Source: Holophagaceae bacterium
GTDB lineage: Bacteria; Acidobacteriota; Holophagae; Holophagales; Holophagaceae
Direction of reading: 5' to 3'
Assembly: GCA_025363715.1 (NCBI GenBank)
Contig: JANYLR010000096.1
Span: 1 to 33,065 of the forward strand
DNA: 33,065 nucleotides
Shown: one piece after another, positions 7,136 through 15,800 of the stretch
How the letters are laid out: each line of letters begins with the position of its first letter
How positions within the stretch are numbered: the stretch's first letter is position 1
Position numbers and translations under genes: made by a program
Notes under the pieces: model-generated
What the model was told of the DNA's origin: nothing
The model's database searches: none
Seen by the model: the letters and a program-made list of their open reading frames with translations, nothing else

Positions 7136-8305
7136 CTACACGACGGTGGTAGTCGGCTCGCTGCCCGCAGTGCTTGGTAAGGGCTCCTTCTGTAGGGTGA
7201 CGGTGAAGGTGGTGCCCTGGTCGGGCTCACTTGCCACCTGGACCTGGCCCCCGTAGAGGTAGGACACGCGCTTGAGGATGGAGAGCCCCAGGCCGCTGCC
7301 CAGGATGTTCATGGTCTTCTTGTTCTTGATGCGGGTGAATTCGGCGAAGAGCTTGGAAACTTCGGCCTGAGTCATGCCGATGCCGGTATCGCGGACGGCG
7401 ATGGACAGGGTGGGGCCCAGCTCCTGGATGGCCACGGTCACGGCGCCCCCATTCTTGTTGTACTTCACGGCGTTGGAAATGAGGTTGTTGAAGATCATCT
7501 CCAGCTCGCCAGCGTCGGCCTTCATCAGCAGGGTTTCAGGGCCTTCGAAGGTGATGGTGACCCGTTTCTCCGCGGCGAGGGCCCGGTGGGTCTCGATGGA
7601 CTGGTGGGCTGCGCCACAGACATCAATGTCCGTGAGGACCCGCTTCTTCTGGCCCGATTCGATGCGGGTCAGGTCCAGCAGATCGAAAATCAGCTTCTTC
7701 ATGCCCTCCAGCCGGATGATGGAGCGGTTCACCAGGTGATCGTAGTCCTGGATCGTGTCCCCGGCCAGGTGGTCTCGGAGGATGAACAGGTTGCCCTGCA
7801 CCGCCGCCAGGGGGGACTTCAACTCGTGGGCCAGCACGGACAGAAACTCGAAGCGGATCTGCCGCCGCTCCTCCGCCAGCTTCGAGGCCTCCCGCTGGAT
7901 CATGCAGTGCTTGGTGATCTTCTGGACCGTGGCCCGGAGTTCCTCCGGGGTGAAGGGCTTGGCCAGGAAGTCGAAGGCGCCGATCTTGGTGGCCTGGACG
8001 GCCGTCTCCAGGGAGGCGTAGGCCGTGATCATCACCACGAGGAGGTCCAGCTTCCGTTCCTGCAGGGCCGTCAGTACATCCAGGCCCGACATCCCCGGGA
8101 GCTTGTAGTCCAGGAGGATGAGGTCCGGCGTGTCGGCATCGATCAGCGCCAGGGCGGCCTCGCCAGATTCTGCCTGGCTCACCCGGAAGTCGATGTCGTT
8201 CTGGATATCCGGGAGGTGGACCGAATAGTGCCGGAGGGCCCGCTCGACCGACAGCCGCATGCCCACCTCATCGTCCACCACCAGGAGATGCAGGGTCTCG
8301 TTCAT
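7136..8305 (-). CDS. Receiver-histidine kinase hybrid (REC-HisKA-HATPase)
   Basis: The 389-residue soluble protein has an N-terminal receiver domain (about 1-125; acidic pair D11-D12, phospho-acceptor D66 in LLDYKLPG, K116 in AKPF). A short coiled linker follows, then a HisKA domain with H160 in AHELKSPL and an HATPase domain (NNLISNAVKYN, DTGIGM, GSGLGLSI). It therefore receives a phosphate at the N-terminus and can act as kinase or phosphatase at the C-terminus. There is no membrane segment and no DNA-binding domain. Its ATG overlaps the stop of the hydrogenase-like sensor kinase by 4 nt, so the two are translationally coupled and probably act in one phosphorelay. It is the last gene of the minus-strand operon. 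Confidence 0.9.
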   Translation of the reverse strand: MNETLHLLVVDDEVGMRLSVERALRHYSVHLPDIQNDIDFRVSQAESGEAALALIDADTPDLILLDYKLPGMSGLDVLTALQERKLDLLVVMITAYASLETAVQATKIGAFDFLAKPFTPEELRATVQKITKHCMIQREASKLAEERRQIRFEFLSVLAHELKSPLAAVQGNLFILRDHLAGDTIQDYDHLVNRSIIRLEGMKKLIFDLLDLTRIESGQKKRVLTDIDVCGAAHQSIETHRALAAEKRVTITFEGPETLLMKADAGELEMIFNNLISNAVKYNKNGGAVTVAIQELGPTLSIAVRDTGIGMTQAEVSKLFAEFTRIKNKKTMNILGSGLGLSILKRVSYLYGGQVQVASEPDQGTTFTVTLQKEPLPSTAGSEPTTTVV

Positions 8306-10356
8306 GCGTCGGCCTTTCCGGCGTGGGCCTGGGCCTGCCGGGGCAGCTTGACCCGGAAGGTGCTGCCCGTGGGGCCGAGCGTGGAATCGGCATTGGATTC
8401 CACCGTGATATCGCCCCGGTGCAGCTTGACGATCCCATAGACCACGGGCAGGCCCAGGCCGGTGCCCTTGCCCATGGCCTTGGTGGTGAAGAAGGGCTCG
8501 AAGAGCTTCTTCAGGTTTTCTTTCGAGATCCCCGTGCCCGTGTCCTCGACCTCGAAGATGACGGTGGTCTCATCGCCCTTGGTGCGGAGGCTGAGCTTGC
8601 CACCCAGGGGCATGGCATCGCAAGCGTTCACCACCAGGTTGAGGAGCACCTGGATAAGCTGATCCCGATCGATGTCCGCGATGGGATCCGACTCCTCGTG
8701 GACGATGTCGAGTTCCACATGTTCCGGCCGCTGGAAGCTCGACAAAGTTGCCGCGACCAGCTCGCGGATGTCCACGGGCTGGTGCGCCACCTTGTTCTGG
8801 CGGGCGAAATCGAGCAGCCCCGCCACGATGCGTTTGCAGCGGTTGGCCTGCTCCGCGATCATCTGCAGGTCGCCGCGGAATTCCATATCCTTGCTGCATT
8901 CCTCCAGCAGCAGGTTGGTGTACATGATCACCACGCCCAAGGGGTTGTTGATCTCGTGGGCCACGCCTGCCGCCAGCTGGCCCATGCTGGCCAGGCGCTC
9001 GGAGTGCATCAGGGTCTCCTGGGTGGTGGCCAGGCGGTCATTCAGGTTGGAGAGCTCCAGGATGGTCTTGAGGTGGTAGCTGATGACGTAGGGCAGGCAC
9101 ATCTCGCTCTCCGCCAGCCCTTTTTCGATGGCGATGGCATGCTCGCGGCAGGAGGAGTAGCCGCAGGCGCCGCAGTTGAGCTCGTCCTCCTCGGACTGCT
9201 TCCCCATGCGTTGCATGGTCTCGATGATCTGTACCTCGTCGATGTCCGTGATCCGCTGGTCCAGGGATCGGTAGCTCCGGGTCAGATCCAGATTGGCGAA
9301 ATGATCGATGGATTTCTGCCAGGCCTCCTGGTTGTGGGTGAGCTCGCGGTAGCGGGTGTAGTGGCTGACCCGCGAGCGGCGCTGGTAGAGGCTCTCCTTG
9401 CTGCTGAGGCCCGGCCCGGAAATGCACCCCTTGCAGGAGAGCAGCTCCACCAGGTTGGCCTCCATGCCACCCTCGGCGAACTCGTCGAGGGCATTCATGA
9501 AGTTGTGGTGGCCATCCGTGGCCACCACGTCATTGGTCAGCAGGTCCTCCTTGATTCCGGCCGCCTGCAGCAGGCCGGAGCTGATGGGGAAAAGCGAGCC
9601 CAGCCAGGGCCGGGGTGGATCGAAATCGCTGGGCTCCGCGCTGGCGGAGGTGATCCCCGCCCGTTTGAACAGCTCGCGCAGCTCGGGGAAGGTCAGCACC
9701 GCGTCCGGCCCGCCGGCCACGTCCGAATCCACGGCCTCGGCCTTCTTGGCGACGCAGGGGCCGATGAAGACGGTCTTGAGGTCGGGGCCATGCAGGGAGC
9801 GCAGGACCCGGGTCATGGCCACCATCGGGGACACGATGGGCGAGAGGAAGGGCACCAGGTCCGGATGGTAGCGTTCCACGAAACCCACAACGGCCGGGCA
9901 GGCCGTGGCGATGTAGTGGCGCCCCTTGTTGAGGATGAGGGTTTCCCGGTACCGGTCCGCCACCAGATCAGCCCCGAAGGCCACTTCGGTGACCAGCTCG
10001 AAACCCAAGGCGCGGGTCATGCCGACCATCACCCGGAAATCGAACTCGGCCTGGAACTCCACCGAGAAGCTGGGGGCGATGCAGGCCGCGACGGGGGCTC
10101 CACTCTTGAGCAGGGCTTCCACCTCCTCGACGGAAGAGACCATCTCCTTGGCCTGCTGGCTGCAGACGCTGATGCAGTTCCCGCAGCCGATGCAGCGCTC
10201 GGGGACGACGATGGCCTGGCTCTTCGAGATGCGGATGGCCTTGGCGGGGCATTCGCGGACGCAGGTGTAGCAGATCCGGCACCGGTTCTTCACCTCCTTG
10301 ACGAAACAGAGGGACTGGGGTGCCGAATCCGCCGGAAGGGTCCTGCGCGTTTTCAT
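8302..10356 (-). CDS. HydS-like sensor: [FeFe]-hydrogenase-like domain fused to histidine kinase
   Basis: The ATG at 10356 (684 residues) is chosen because GGAGAGG lies 7 nt upstream; a GTG at 10371 is the alternative. Domains in order: two [4Fe-4S] ferredoxin motifs (C26/C29/C32/C36 and C55/C58/C61/C65); a hydrogenase large-subunit-like domain (about 80-355) with divergent H-cluster motifs TACP (C153), GPCVAKKAE (C201) and LLSCKGC (C308, C311); a Cx2Cx4Cx16C Fe-S domain (C395, C398, C403, C420); then HisKA with H467 in AHEINNPLG and an HATPase domain ([15 protein letters not shown]). It is soluble. Such fusions are regarded as H2- or redox-sensing kinases rather than production enzymes. It follows hydA and a response regulator in one operon and overlaps the next kinase gene by 4 nt. 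Confidence 0.88.
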   Translation of the reverse strand: MKTRRTLPADSAPQSLCFVKEVKNRCRICYTCVRECPAKAIRISKSQAIVVPERCIGCGNCISVCSQQAKEMVSSVEEVEALLKSGAPVAACIAPSFSVEFQAEFDFRVMVGMTRALGFELVTEVAFGADLVADRYRETLILNKGRHYIATACPAVVGFVERYHPDLVPFLSPIVSPMVAMTRVLRSLHGPDLKTVFIGPCVAKKAEAVDSDVAGGPDAVLTFPELRELFKRAGITSASAEPSDFDPPRPWLGSLFPISSGLLQAAGIKEDLLTNDVVATDGHHNFMNALDEFAEGGMEANLVELLSCKGCISGPGLSSKESLYQRRSRVSHYTRYRELTHNQEAWQKSIDHFANLDLTRSYRSLDQRITDIDEVQIIETMQRMGKQSEEDELNCGACGYSSCREHAIAIEKGLAESEMCLPYVISYHLKTILELSNLNDRLATTQETLMHSERLASMGQLAAGVAHEINNPLGVVIMYTNLLLEECSKDMEFRGDLQMIAEQANRCKRIVAGLLDFARQNKVAHQPVDIRELVAATLSSFQRPEHVELDIVHEESDPIADIDRDQLIQVLLNLVVNACDAMPLGGKLSLRTKGDETTVIFEVEDTGTGISKENLKKLFEPFFTTKAMGKGTGLGLPVVYGIVKLHRGDITVESNADSTLGPTGSTFRVKLPRQAQAHAGKADA

Positions 10357-10368
10357 CGGGGTCCTCTC

Positions 10369-10400
10369 CACCAGGGGGCCGCGACCGCGGCCCCCTGGTG
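10369..10400. other. Perfect 32-nt palindrome between response regulator and sensor-kinase genes
   Basis: Fifteen consecutive base pairs (10369-10383 with 10386-10400) close on a 2-nt centre, so the folded RNA would have about 14 GC-rich pairs and a 4-nt loop. It begins 5 nt beyond the response-regulator stop, and its other edge touches the GGAGAGG ribosome site of the sensor-kinase gene. No T-run follows. It could lower or stabilise expression of the distal sensor genes relative to hydCBA, through RNA processing, partial termination or occlusion of the ribosome site. Confidence 0.75.
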
Positions 10401-10405
10401 ACAGT

Positions 10406-10795
10406 TCACGCCATCAGGCGCCGGACTTCAACCCGCAACTGCTCGGGGCGGATGGGCTTGTCGAGCAGCACATCGGCCTTGATCCAGCTGGCCGCGGTTT
10501 TGGACTTGGACGAGAAATCGATCCCAGTCTCGGAGCGGACTGCCGTCAGGAGGATCACCGGCGTGTCCGGATAGAGGTGCTTGATCTGGTGGCAGAGCAC
10601 GAAACCGGAGTCCGTGTTCTCCATCATCAGGTCGAGGATGGCCAGATCCGGGATGGCGGTGAGGATGGCCTCCTCGCCCTCTGTCTGGCCCTGGGCCGAG
10701 ATCACCTCGTAGCCATCAGCCTTCAGGATCATCGCGAGATGGTCCAGCTGGTCGAGGTCGTCTTCTACAATGAGAATCTTCTTCTTCGTGGTCAT
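10406..10795 (-). CDS. Stand-alone single-domain response regulator
   Basis: This 129-residue CheY-like protein consists only of a receiver domain: acidic pair E11-D12-D13, phospho-acceptor D55 in AILDLMM, switch T84 in LLTAV and K113 in LDKPI. The region between T84 and K113 is longer than in CheY. There is no output domain, so it should act through protein contacts or as a phosphorelay intermediate. It starts 19 nt after the hydA stop, behind GAGGCGACGCC, and precedes the HydS-like kinase. The operon layout suggests it accepts phosphate from that kinase or from the terminal REC-kinase. Confidence 0.9.
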   Translation of the reverse strand: MTTKKKILIVEDDLDQLDHLAMILKADGYEVISAQGQTEGEEAILTAIPDLAILDLMMENTDSGFVLCHQIKHLYPDTPVILLTAVRSETGIDFSSKSKTAASWIKADVLLDKPIRPEQLRVEVRRLMA

Positions 10796-10814
10796 GGCGT
10801 CGCCTCGGAAAGGG

Positions 10815-12536
10815 TCACAGAAGGACTTCGCGCTTGTCGTAGTGGGTGTGAAGCAGCTCGTGGCTCTTGTGGCCCAGGGGTTTGCCCAGGAATTCCGTGT
10901 AGAGCCGCTGTACCCACTCGTTCTTGTGGCTGACCCGGAGCTGGTCGTCGCTGTCGATCTGGTAGAGGGCGGCCATGCGGGCTTTGATCGCCTCCTTGTC
11001 GGCGCCGATGGGCTGGCCGCCGCCGTTGATGCAGCCGCCGGGGCAGGTCATGACTTCGATGAAGTGGATGTCTTTGCGGCCGGCTTTGATCTCCTCGATG
11101 AGCTTCCGGGCCTGGCCGAGGCTGGAGACCACGGCGGCGCCCACTTCGAGATCGCCGACCTTGACCCGCAGTTCCTTGGAACCCTCCATGCCTCTCAGGG
11201 CCTGGATCTTGTAGTCCTTCATCTCCTCGCCCGTGAGCAGGAAGACGGCGCTGCGGAGGGCGGCCTCCATGACGCCGCCGGAGGCGCCGAAGAGCTTGCC
11301 GGCGCTGGAGCGCTCGCCGAAGGGCGTGTCAGGTGCCTCGGGTTCGATGACCGCCGGGTTGACGCCGGTGATCCGGAACAGCTCCGCGAGCTCGCGGGTG
11401 GTGAGCACGTAATCCACGTCAGCCACGAAGTCCTGGCCCAATTCGGGGCGTTCGCATTCGAATTTCTTGGCCGTGCAGGGCATGAGCGAAACGCTGACGA
11501 TGTTCTTGGGATCGATCTTCTCCTTCTGGGCGAAGAAGGACTTGATGATCGCGCCCATCATCTGCTGGGGGCTCTTGCAGGTGGACACGTTGGGCAGGAA
11601 TTCCGGGTAGAACTCCTCGACGAACTTGACCCAACCCGGTGAGCAGCTGGTGAACATGGGCAGGACGCCACCGTTCTGAACGCGATGCACCAGCTCCGAG
11701 CCTTCTTCCATGATCGTGAGATCCGCGGCGAAGGAGGTATCAAAGACCCGGTCGAAGCCGGCGCGGCGCAGGGCGGCGGTCATCTTGCCATCGAAGTCCG
11801 TGCCGGGGGCGAACCCGAATTCCTCGGCGATGGTGATGGAGACCGCGGGGGCATGCTGGACGACCACCATCTTGTCGGGGTCGGCCAGGGCCTGGAGCAC
11901 TTCGTTTACGTACTTGTGCTCGGAGAGGGCGGCCGTGGGGCAGACCAGGATGCACTGGCCGCAGTTGATGCAGCTGGAGACGTTCAGGCCCTGGTTGAAG
12001 GCCGTGCCGATGAAGGCCTTGGAGCCGCGGGCGATGAAGTCGATGGCCGAAACGCCCTGGATCTCGTCGCACATGCGAACGCACTTGCCGCAGAGGATGC
12101 ACTTGTCCGGATCCCGGATGATGGACGGACTGGAGATGTCCTTCGGGCGGCGGATGCGCTCGCCCTGGTAGGAGCGGTCGCGCACGCCATTGTCGGCGGC
12201 CAGCTTGGCCAGGTCGCAGTTGCCGTTCCGGGCGCAGTAGAGGCAGTCATCCGGGTGGTTGCTGAGGAGCAGGTCGATGATCGTCTTCCGGGTGGTCATG
12301 ATGTCCGGGGTGTTGGTGCGGATCTTCATGCCCTCGGTGACGGGGTGGGAGCAGGAGGGAACCAGGCTGCCGAAGCCTTCGACTTCGACCACGCACATGC
12401 GGCAGGTTCCGGAGGGCAGCAGGCCCTCCATGTGGCAGATTGTGGGGACATTGATCCCGGCCCGCTTGAGGGACTGCAGGATTGTTTCGCCCTTCTTGGC
12501 CTCGATCGTCTGGCCGTTCGCTTCAATGGCAAACAT
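10815..12536 (-). CDS. hydA: [FeFe]-hydrogenase catalytic subunit HydA of the trimeric NAD-linked type
   Basis: HydA (573 residues) reversibly reduces protons to H2 at the H-cluster. The M3 architecture is complete: [2Fe-2S] (C34, C45, C48, C62), His-ligated [4Fe-4S] (H94, C98, C101, C107), two ferredoxin clusters (C146/149/152/156 and C189/192/195/199), then the H-domain with TSCSPGW (C298), LMPCTAKKFE (C353) and EVMTCPGGCINGGGQ (C498, C502). The first H-motif has Ser299 where the canonical TSCCPxW has a second Cys. There is no C-terminal ferredoxin-like extension; the small-subunit-like tail ends in LHTHYDKREVLL. The gene starts 9 nt after hydB behind GAGGTGC. Together with HydB and HydC it should form a soluble, possibly electron-bifurcating complex. 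Confidence 0.95.
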   Translation of the reverse strand: MFAIEANGQTIEAKKGETILQSLKRAGINVPTICHMEGLLPSGTCRMCVVEVEGFGSLVPSCSHPVTEGMKIRTNTPDIMTTRKTIIDLLLSNHPDDCLYCARNGNCDLAKLAADNGVRDRSYQGERIRRPKDISSPSIIRDPDKCILCGKCVRMCDEIQGVSAIDFIARGSKAFIGTAFNQGLNVSSCINCGQCILVCPTAALSEHKYVNEVLQALADPDKMVVVQHAPAVSITIAEEFGFAPGTDFDGKMTAALRRAGFDRVFDTSFAADLTIMEEGSELVHRVQNGGVLPMFTSCSPGWVKFVEEFYPEFLPNVSTCKSPQQMMGAIIKSFFAQKEKIDPKNIVSVSLMPCTAKKFECERPELGQDFVADVDYVLTTRELAELFRITGVNPAVIEPEAPDTPFGERSSAGKLFGASGGVMEAALRSAVFLLTGEEMKDYKIQALRGMEGSKELRVKVGDLEVGAAVVSSLGQARKLIEEIKAGRKDIHFIEVMTCPGGCINGGGQPIGADKEAIKARMAALYQIDSDDQLRVSHKNEWVQRLYTEFLGKPLGHKSHELLHTHYDKREVLL

Positions 12537-12545
12537 GGCTGCACC

Positions 12546-15500
12546 TCAATTCGTAGCCGGTTGAGTGAATTCGATATCGCAGCGCAGGCAGCGCCGCGCT
12601 TCGCACAGGACGTGGTTCTCGGAAGGGGTCAGATCCACTTCCTTGAAGTTCTTCACGCGTGCTTCCACGGGGAGGTGTTCGGGGTGGATGCGGCCGGTGG
12701 CCTCACCCTCCTCTTCTTCAGTGACAGGGGGCACGTACACCGTGGGCAGGGTGACGGTGTTGAGCTTCTTGAGCAGCTTGCCGGACAGGTGGCGGTCCAT
12801 CATGACCGCGGCGTTCTTGCCCGCGGCGATGGCTTCGATGACCGTGCTGGGGCCAGTGACGACGTCGCCGCCGCCGAAGACGCCCGTTTCGTTGGTGATG
12901 TAGGATTCCGGATTGATCACCAGGGAGCCCCACCGGGAGGTCTTGAGACCATCCAGGCTCTCGGTCTCGGGCTCTTCACTGATGGCCACCACCAGGGTGT
13001 CCAGTTCGGCAACGAACTCGCTGCCGGGGAGGGGCACCGGCCTGGCGCGACCGCTATCGTCCCGTTCGCCCAGCTCATTGCGCTGGAACTCGATGCCAGT
13101 CAGCTTCCCGTTGGCGGACTTGACGCCCACCGGAGCCACCAGGGTCTCGATCTTGATACCTTCCTCCAGGGCGGCTTCGATCTCTTCGGCATAGGCGGGC
13201 ATTTCGCCGCGGGTTCGGCGGTAGAAGACTGTCACTTCGTCGACACTCTTCTGACGGATGGCCACCCGGGCGGCGTCGAGGGCGCTGTTGCCGCCGCCGA
13301 TGATGCCCACGCGGCCCTTGGCGATCTCCTGGCCGTGCAGGTTGTAGGCCTTGAGGAAGTGGATGCCCGGGAGAATGCCTTCGACATCATCGCCGGGGAG
13401 CCCGAGCTTCTTGCTGCGGTGGGCGCCGATGGCAACGTAGATCGCGCTGAAGCCATCCTTCTTGAGGCTGTCGATGCTGAAGTCCTTGCCCAGGGTCTGG
13501 AGGTACTTGATCTCCACGTTCACGTTCAGGAGCGAGTCGATCTCCTTCTCCAAGGTCAGGCGGGGCAGGCGGTATTCCGGGATGGCGGAGACCAGCATGC
13601 CGCCGGCTTTGGCCTCCTTCTCGAACACCGTCACCTTGTAGCCCAGGAGCGAGAGGCTGTGGGCAGCCGTGAGTCCCGCGGGGCCGGCGCCGATGACGGC
13701 GATGCGGGGCGCGTCGGGCCGGGTGCGGATGGCGTAGCTGTAGGTGCCGGGAGCCACGCGGTCCACCACGAACCGTTTCAGCTCGCGGATGGCGATGGAC
13801 TCACCGCCCGTGGTGCCGCAGCGGCACATGCCTTCGCAGGGGTGGTTGCAGACGCGGGAGCAGACGGAGGGGAAGGGATTCGCGGAGCGGATGGCCCGGT
13901 AGGCATCCTCGTATTCGCCCGCGCCGATGTGGGCCACGTAGCGCCAGACCTCGGTGCCCACGGGGCAGCCGGACTGGCAGGGGGCGCCCACCAGCTCGCG
14001 GCAGGTGCCCGAGGGGCAGCGCCGCTCGTAGATGTGGGCCTCGTACTCGTCCCGGAACCACTTGAGGGTGGAGAGCACCGGGTTGGGCGCTGTCTGGCCC
14101 AGGCCACAGAGGGAGCTGCGGCGGATGCTTTCGCCCAGCTCCTGGAGGAGCATCACGCCCTTCATGCGGAGCAGGGTGTCCAGGCCCTGCTCGCTCTTGC
14201 GGTTCTGGGTGATGGACTTGAGGATGTCCAGCGACCGCCGCGTGCCTTCCCGGCAGGGGATGCACTTGCCGCAGCTTTCGGACTGGATGAACTCCATGAA
14301 GTACTTGGCGAGGTCCACCATGCAGGTGTTCTCGTCGAGGACCACGAGGCCGCCGGAGCCCATGATGGCGCCGAAGTTCTTCAGCTCCTCGTAGTCGCAG
14401 GTGAGTTCGAGATGCGGTTCGGGGATGCAGCCGCCCGAGGGGCCGCCGATCTGCACGGCCTTGCACTTCTTGCCGTTGGGGATGCCGCCGCCCACGCCGA
14501 AGACCACGCTGCGGATCGGAGTGCCCATGGGGACTTCCACCAGGCCCGTGCGGCGCACCATGCCGGACATGGCGAAGACCTTGGTGCCCTTGGAGCCGGC
14601 AGTGCCCATGGCTGCAAAGCTCGCGGGGCCGTTCTGCATGATGGTGGGCACGTTGGCGAAGGTCTCCACGTTGTTGATGACCGTGGGCTTGCCGAAGAGG
14701 CCGGACTGGATGGGGTAGGGGGGACGGGGGCGCGGCATGCCGCGCTTGCCTTCGATGCTGTGCATCAGGGCCGTTTCCTCGCCGCAGACGAAGGCGCCGG
14801 CGCCCATCTTGATGATGATGTCGAGGCTGAAGCCGCTGCCCAGGATGTCCTGGCCCAGGAGGCCGTATTCCTTGGCCTTGGCGATGGCGGTCTTGAGGTT
14901 CTGGATGGCCAGGGGGTACTCGGCGCGGATGTAGATGTAGGCCTTGGAAGCGCCGATGGCATAGCAGCCGGTGACCATGCCTTCCAGGAGCCGGTGCGGG
15001 TCCGATTCGCAGACGGCGCGGTCCATGAAGGCTCCGGGATCGCCCTCGTCGGCGTTGCAGATCATGTACTTCTGCTCGCTGGGGGTGTTGAGGGCCATCT
15101 GCCACTTCTTGCCCGTGGGGAAGCCGCCGCCGCCCCGGCCGCGCAGGCCGCTGGCGATGAGGTCATCCACCACCTCCTGGCTGGTCTTCGCATGGAGGAG
15201 CTTGAACAGGGCCGAGTAGCCACCCCGGGCGATGTACTCGTCGATGGAGTTGAAGTCGATGATGCCCGAGTTGGCGAGTACCCAACGCTTCTGGAGCGCG
15301 AGGAAGGGATGCTGGTCCAGGTAGGCCACTTTCTCGAAGGGTGGGAGGCAGTCGCTGCGGAACTGCCCCAGCAGCATGTCTGTGGGGACCGTGCCGGCGA
15401 GCATTTGGCCCAGCAGGGCATCCACCTTGTCGGCGGTCACATTGCCGAAGGAAACCCGGGCCTTGCCGGGCAGCTGGATGTCCACCACCGGCTCTTCGGA

Positions 15501-15800
15501 GCAGATGCCCACGCAGCCCACTTCGTTGATTTCCACGTCCACCTGATGGCTGGCGCAGTAGGCCCGGATCTGCTCGAGGGTTTTGTCGGCCCCGGCGCCC
15601 AGACCGCAGGTGCCCGCGCCCACGTAGATCACCGGGCGGCTGACCGTTTCACGGCGCAGGGCGGCGATGAGGCCGCTGAGCGGGGCGCCGCTGAGGGCCT
15701 TGAAGGGACCGCTCTTGAGGGCGTTCAGGAGTTCGGGCGCGGGCTGGGCCGGCGTTTCCCAGCAGTAGCCGAGAGCTTGTTCGACACTAGGCGTTGGCAT
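12546..15800 (-). CDS. hydB: HydB (NuoF-like) diaphorase fused to a GltD/NfnB-like FAD-NAD(P) flavoprotein
   Basis: One 1084-residue frame carries two proteins. Residues about 55-135 form a thioredoxin-like [2Fe-2S] domain (C65, C96, C100, perhaps C82). Residues 160-590 are NuoF-like: NADH/FMN site GRGGGGF (221-227), NADEGDPGAF, and a [4Fe-4S] site at C510, C513, C516, C565. From about 590 a glutamate-synthase small-subunit-like module follows: Cys-rich N-domain (C595, C600, C608, C612, C647, C651, C655, C659, C661), FAD motif GAGPAG (704-709), second dinucleotide motif GGGNSA (835-840) with VFYRRTRGEMPA, and GGGDVVTGP (977 on). Three more Cys (C1066, C1071, C1074) lie at the end. HydB normally stops near 600 and carries ferredoxin clusters at that point; here the GltD module replaces them. 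The gene overlaps hydC by 14 nt, with AAGGAG before the ATG. NADP(H) use is inference. Confidence 0.93.
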   Translation of the reverse strand: MPTPSVEQALGYCWETPAQPAPELLNALKSGPFKALSGAPLSGLIAALRRETVSRPVIYVGAGTCGLGAGADKTLEQIRAYCASHQVDVEINEVGCVGICSEEPVVDIQLPGKARVSFGNVTADKVDALLGQMLAGTVPTDMLLGQFRSDCLPPFEKVAYLDQHPFLALQKRWVLANSGIIDFNSIDEYIARGGYSALFKLLHAKTSQEVVDDLIASGLRGRGGGGFPTGKKWQMALNTPSEQKYMICNADEGDPGAFMDRAVCESDPHRLLEGMVTGCYAIGASKAYIYIRAEYPLAIQNLKTAIAKAKEYGLLGQDILGSGFSLDIIIKMGAGAFVCGEETALMHSIEGKRGMPRPRPPYPIQSGLFGKPTVINNVETFANVPTIMQNGPASFAAMGTAGSKGTKVFAMSGMVRRTGLVEVPMGTPIRSVVFGVGGGIPNGKKCKAVQIGGPSGGCIPEPHLELTCDYEELKNFGAIMGSGGLVVLDENTCMVDLAKYFMEFIQSESCGKCIPCREGTRRSLDILKSITQNRKSEQGLDTLLRMKGVMLLQELGESIRRSSLCGLGQTAPNPVLSTLKWFRDEYEAHIYERRCPSGTCRELVGAPCQSGCPVGTEVWRYVAHIGAGEYEDAYRAIRSANPFPSVCSRVCNHPCEGMCRCGTTGGESIAIRELKRFVVDRVAPGTYSYAIRTRPDAPRIAVIGAGPAGLTAAHSLSLLGYKVTVFEKEAKAGGMLVSAIPEYRLPRLTLEKEIDSLLNVNVEIKYLQTLGKDFSIDSLKKDGFSAIYVAIGAHRSKKLGLPGDDVEGILPGIHFLKAYNLHGQEIAKGRVGIIGGGNSALDAARVAIRQKSVDEVTVFYRRTRGEMPAYAEEIEAALEEGIKIETLVAPVGVKSANGKLTGIEFQRNELGERDDSGRARPVPLPGSEFVAELDTLVVAISEEPETESLDGLKTSRWGSLVINPESYITNETGVFGGGDVVTGPSTVIEAIAAGKNAAVMMDRHLSGKLLKKLNTVTLPTVYVPPVTEEEEGEATGRIHPEHLPVEARVKNFKEVDLTPSENHVLCEARRCLRCDIEFTQPATN

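Noticed and set aside
8323..10401. A long plus-strand frame opposite the sensor-kinase gene
   Set aside because: Same antisense composition effect; no recognisable domain, while the minus strand encodes a complete multidomain kinase.
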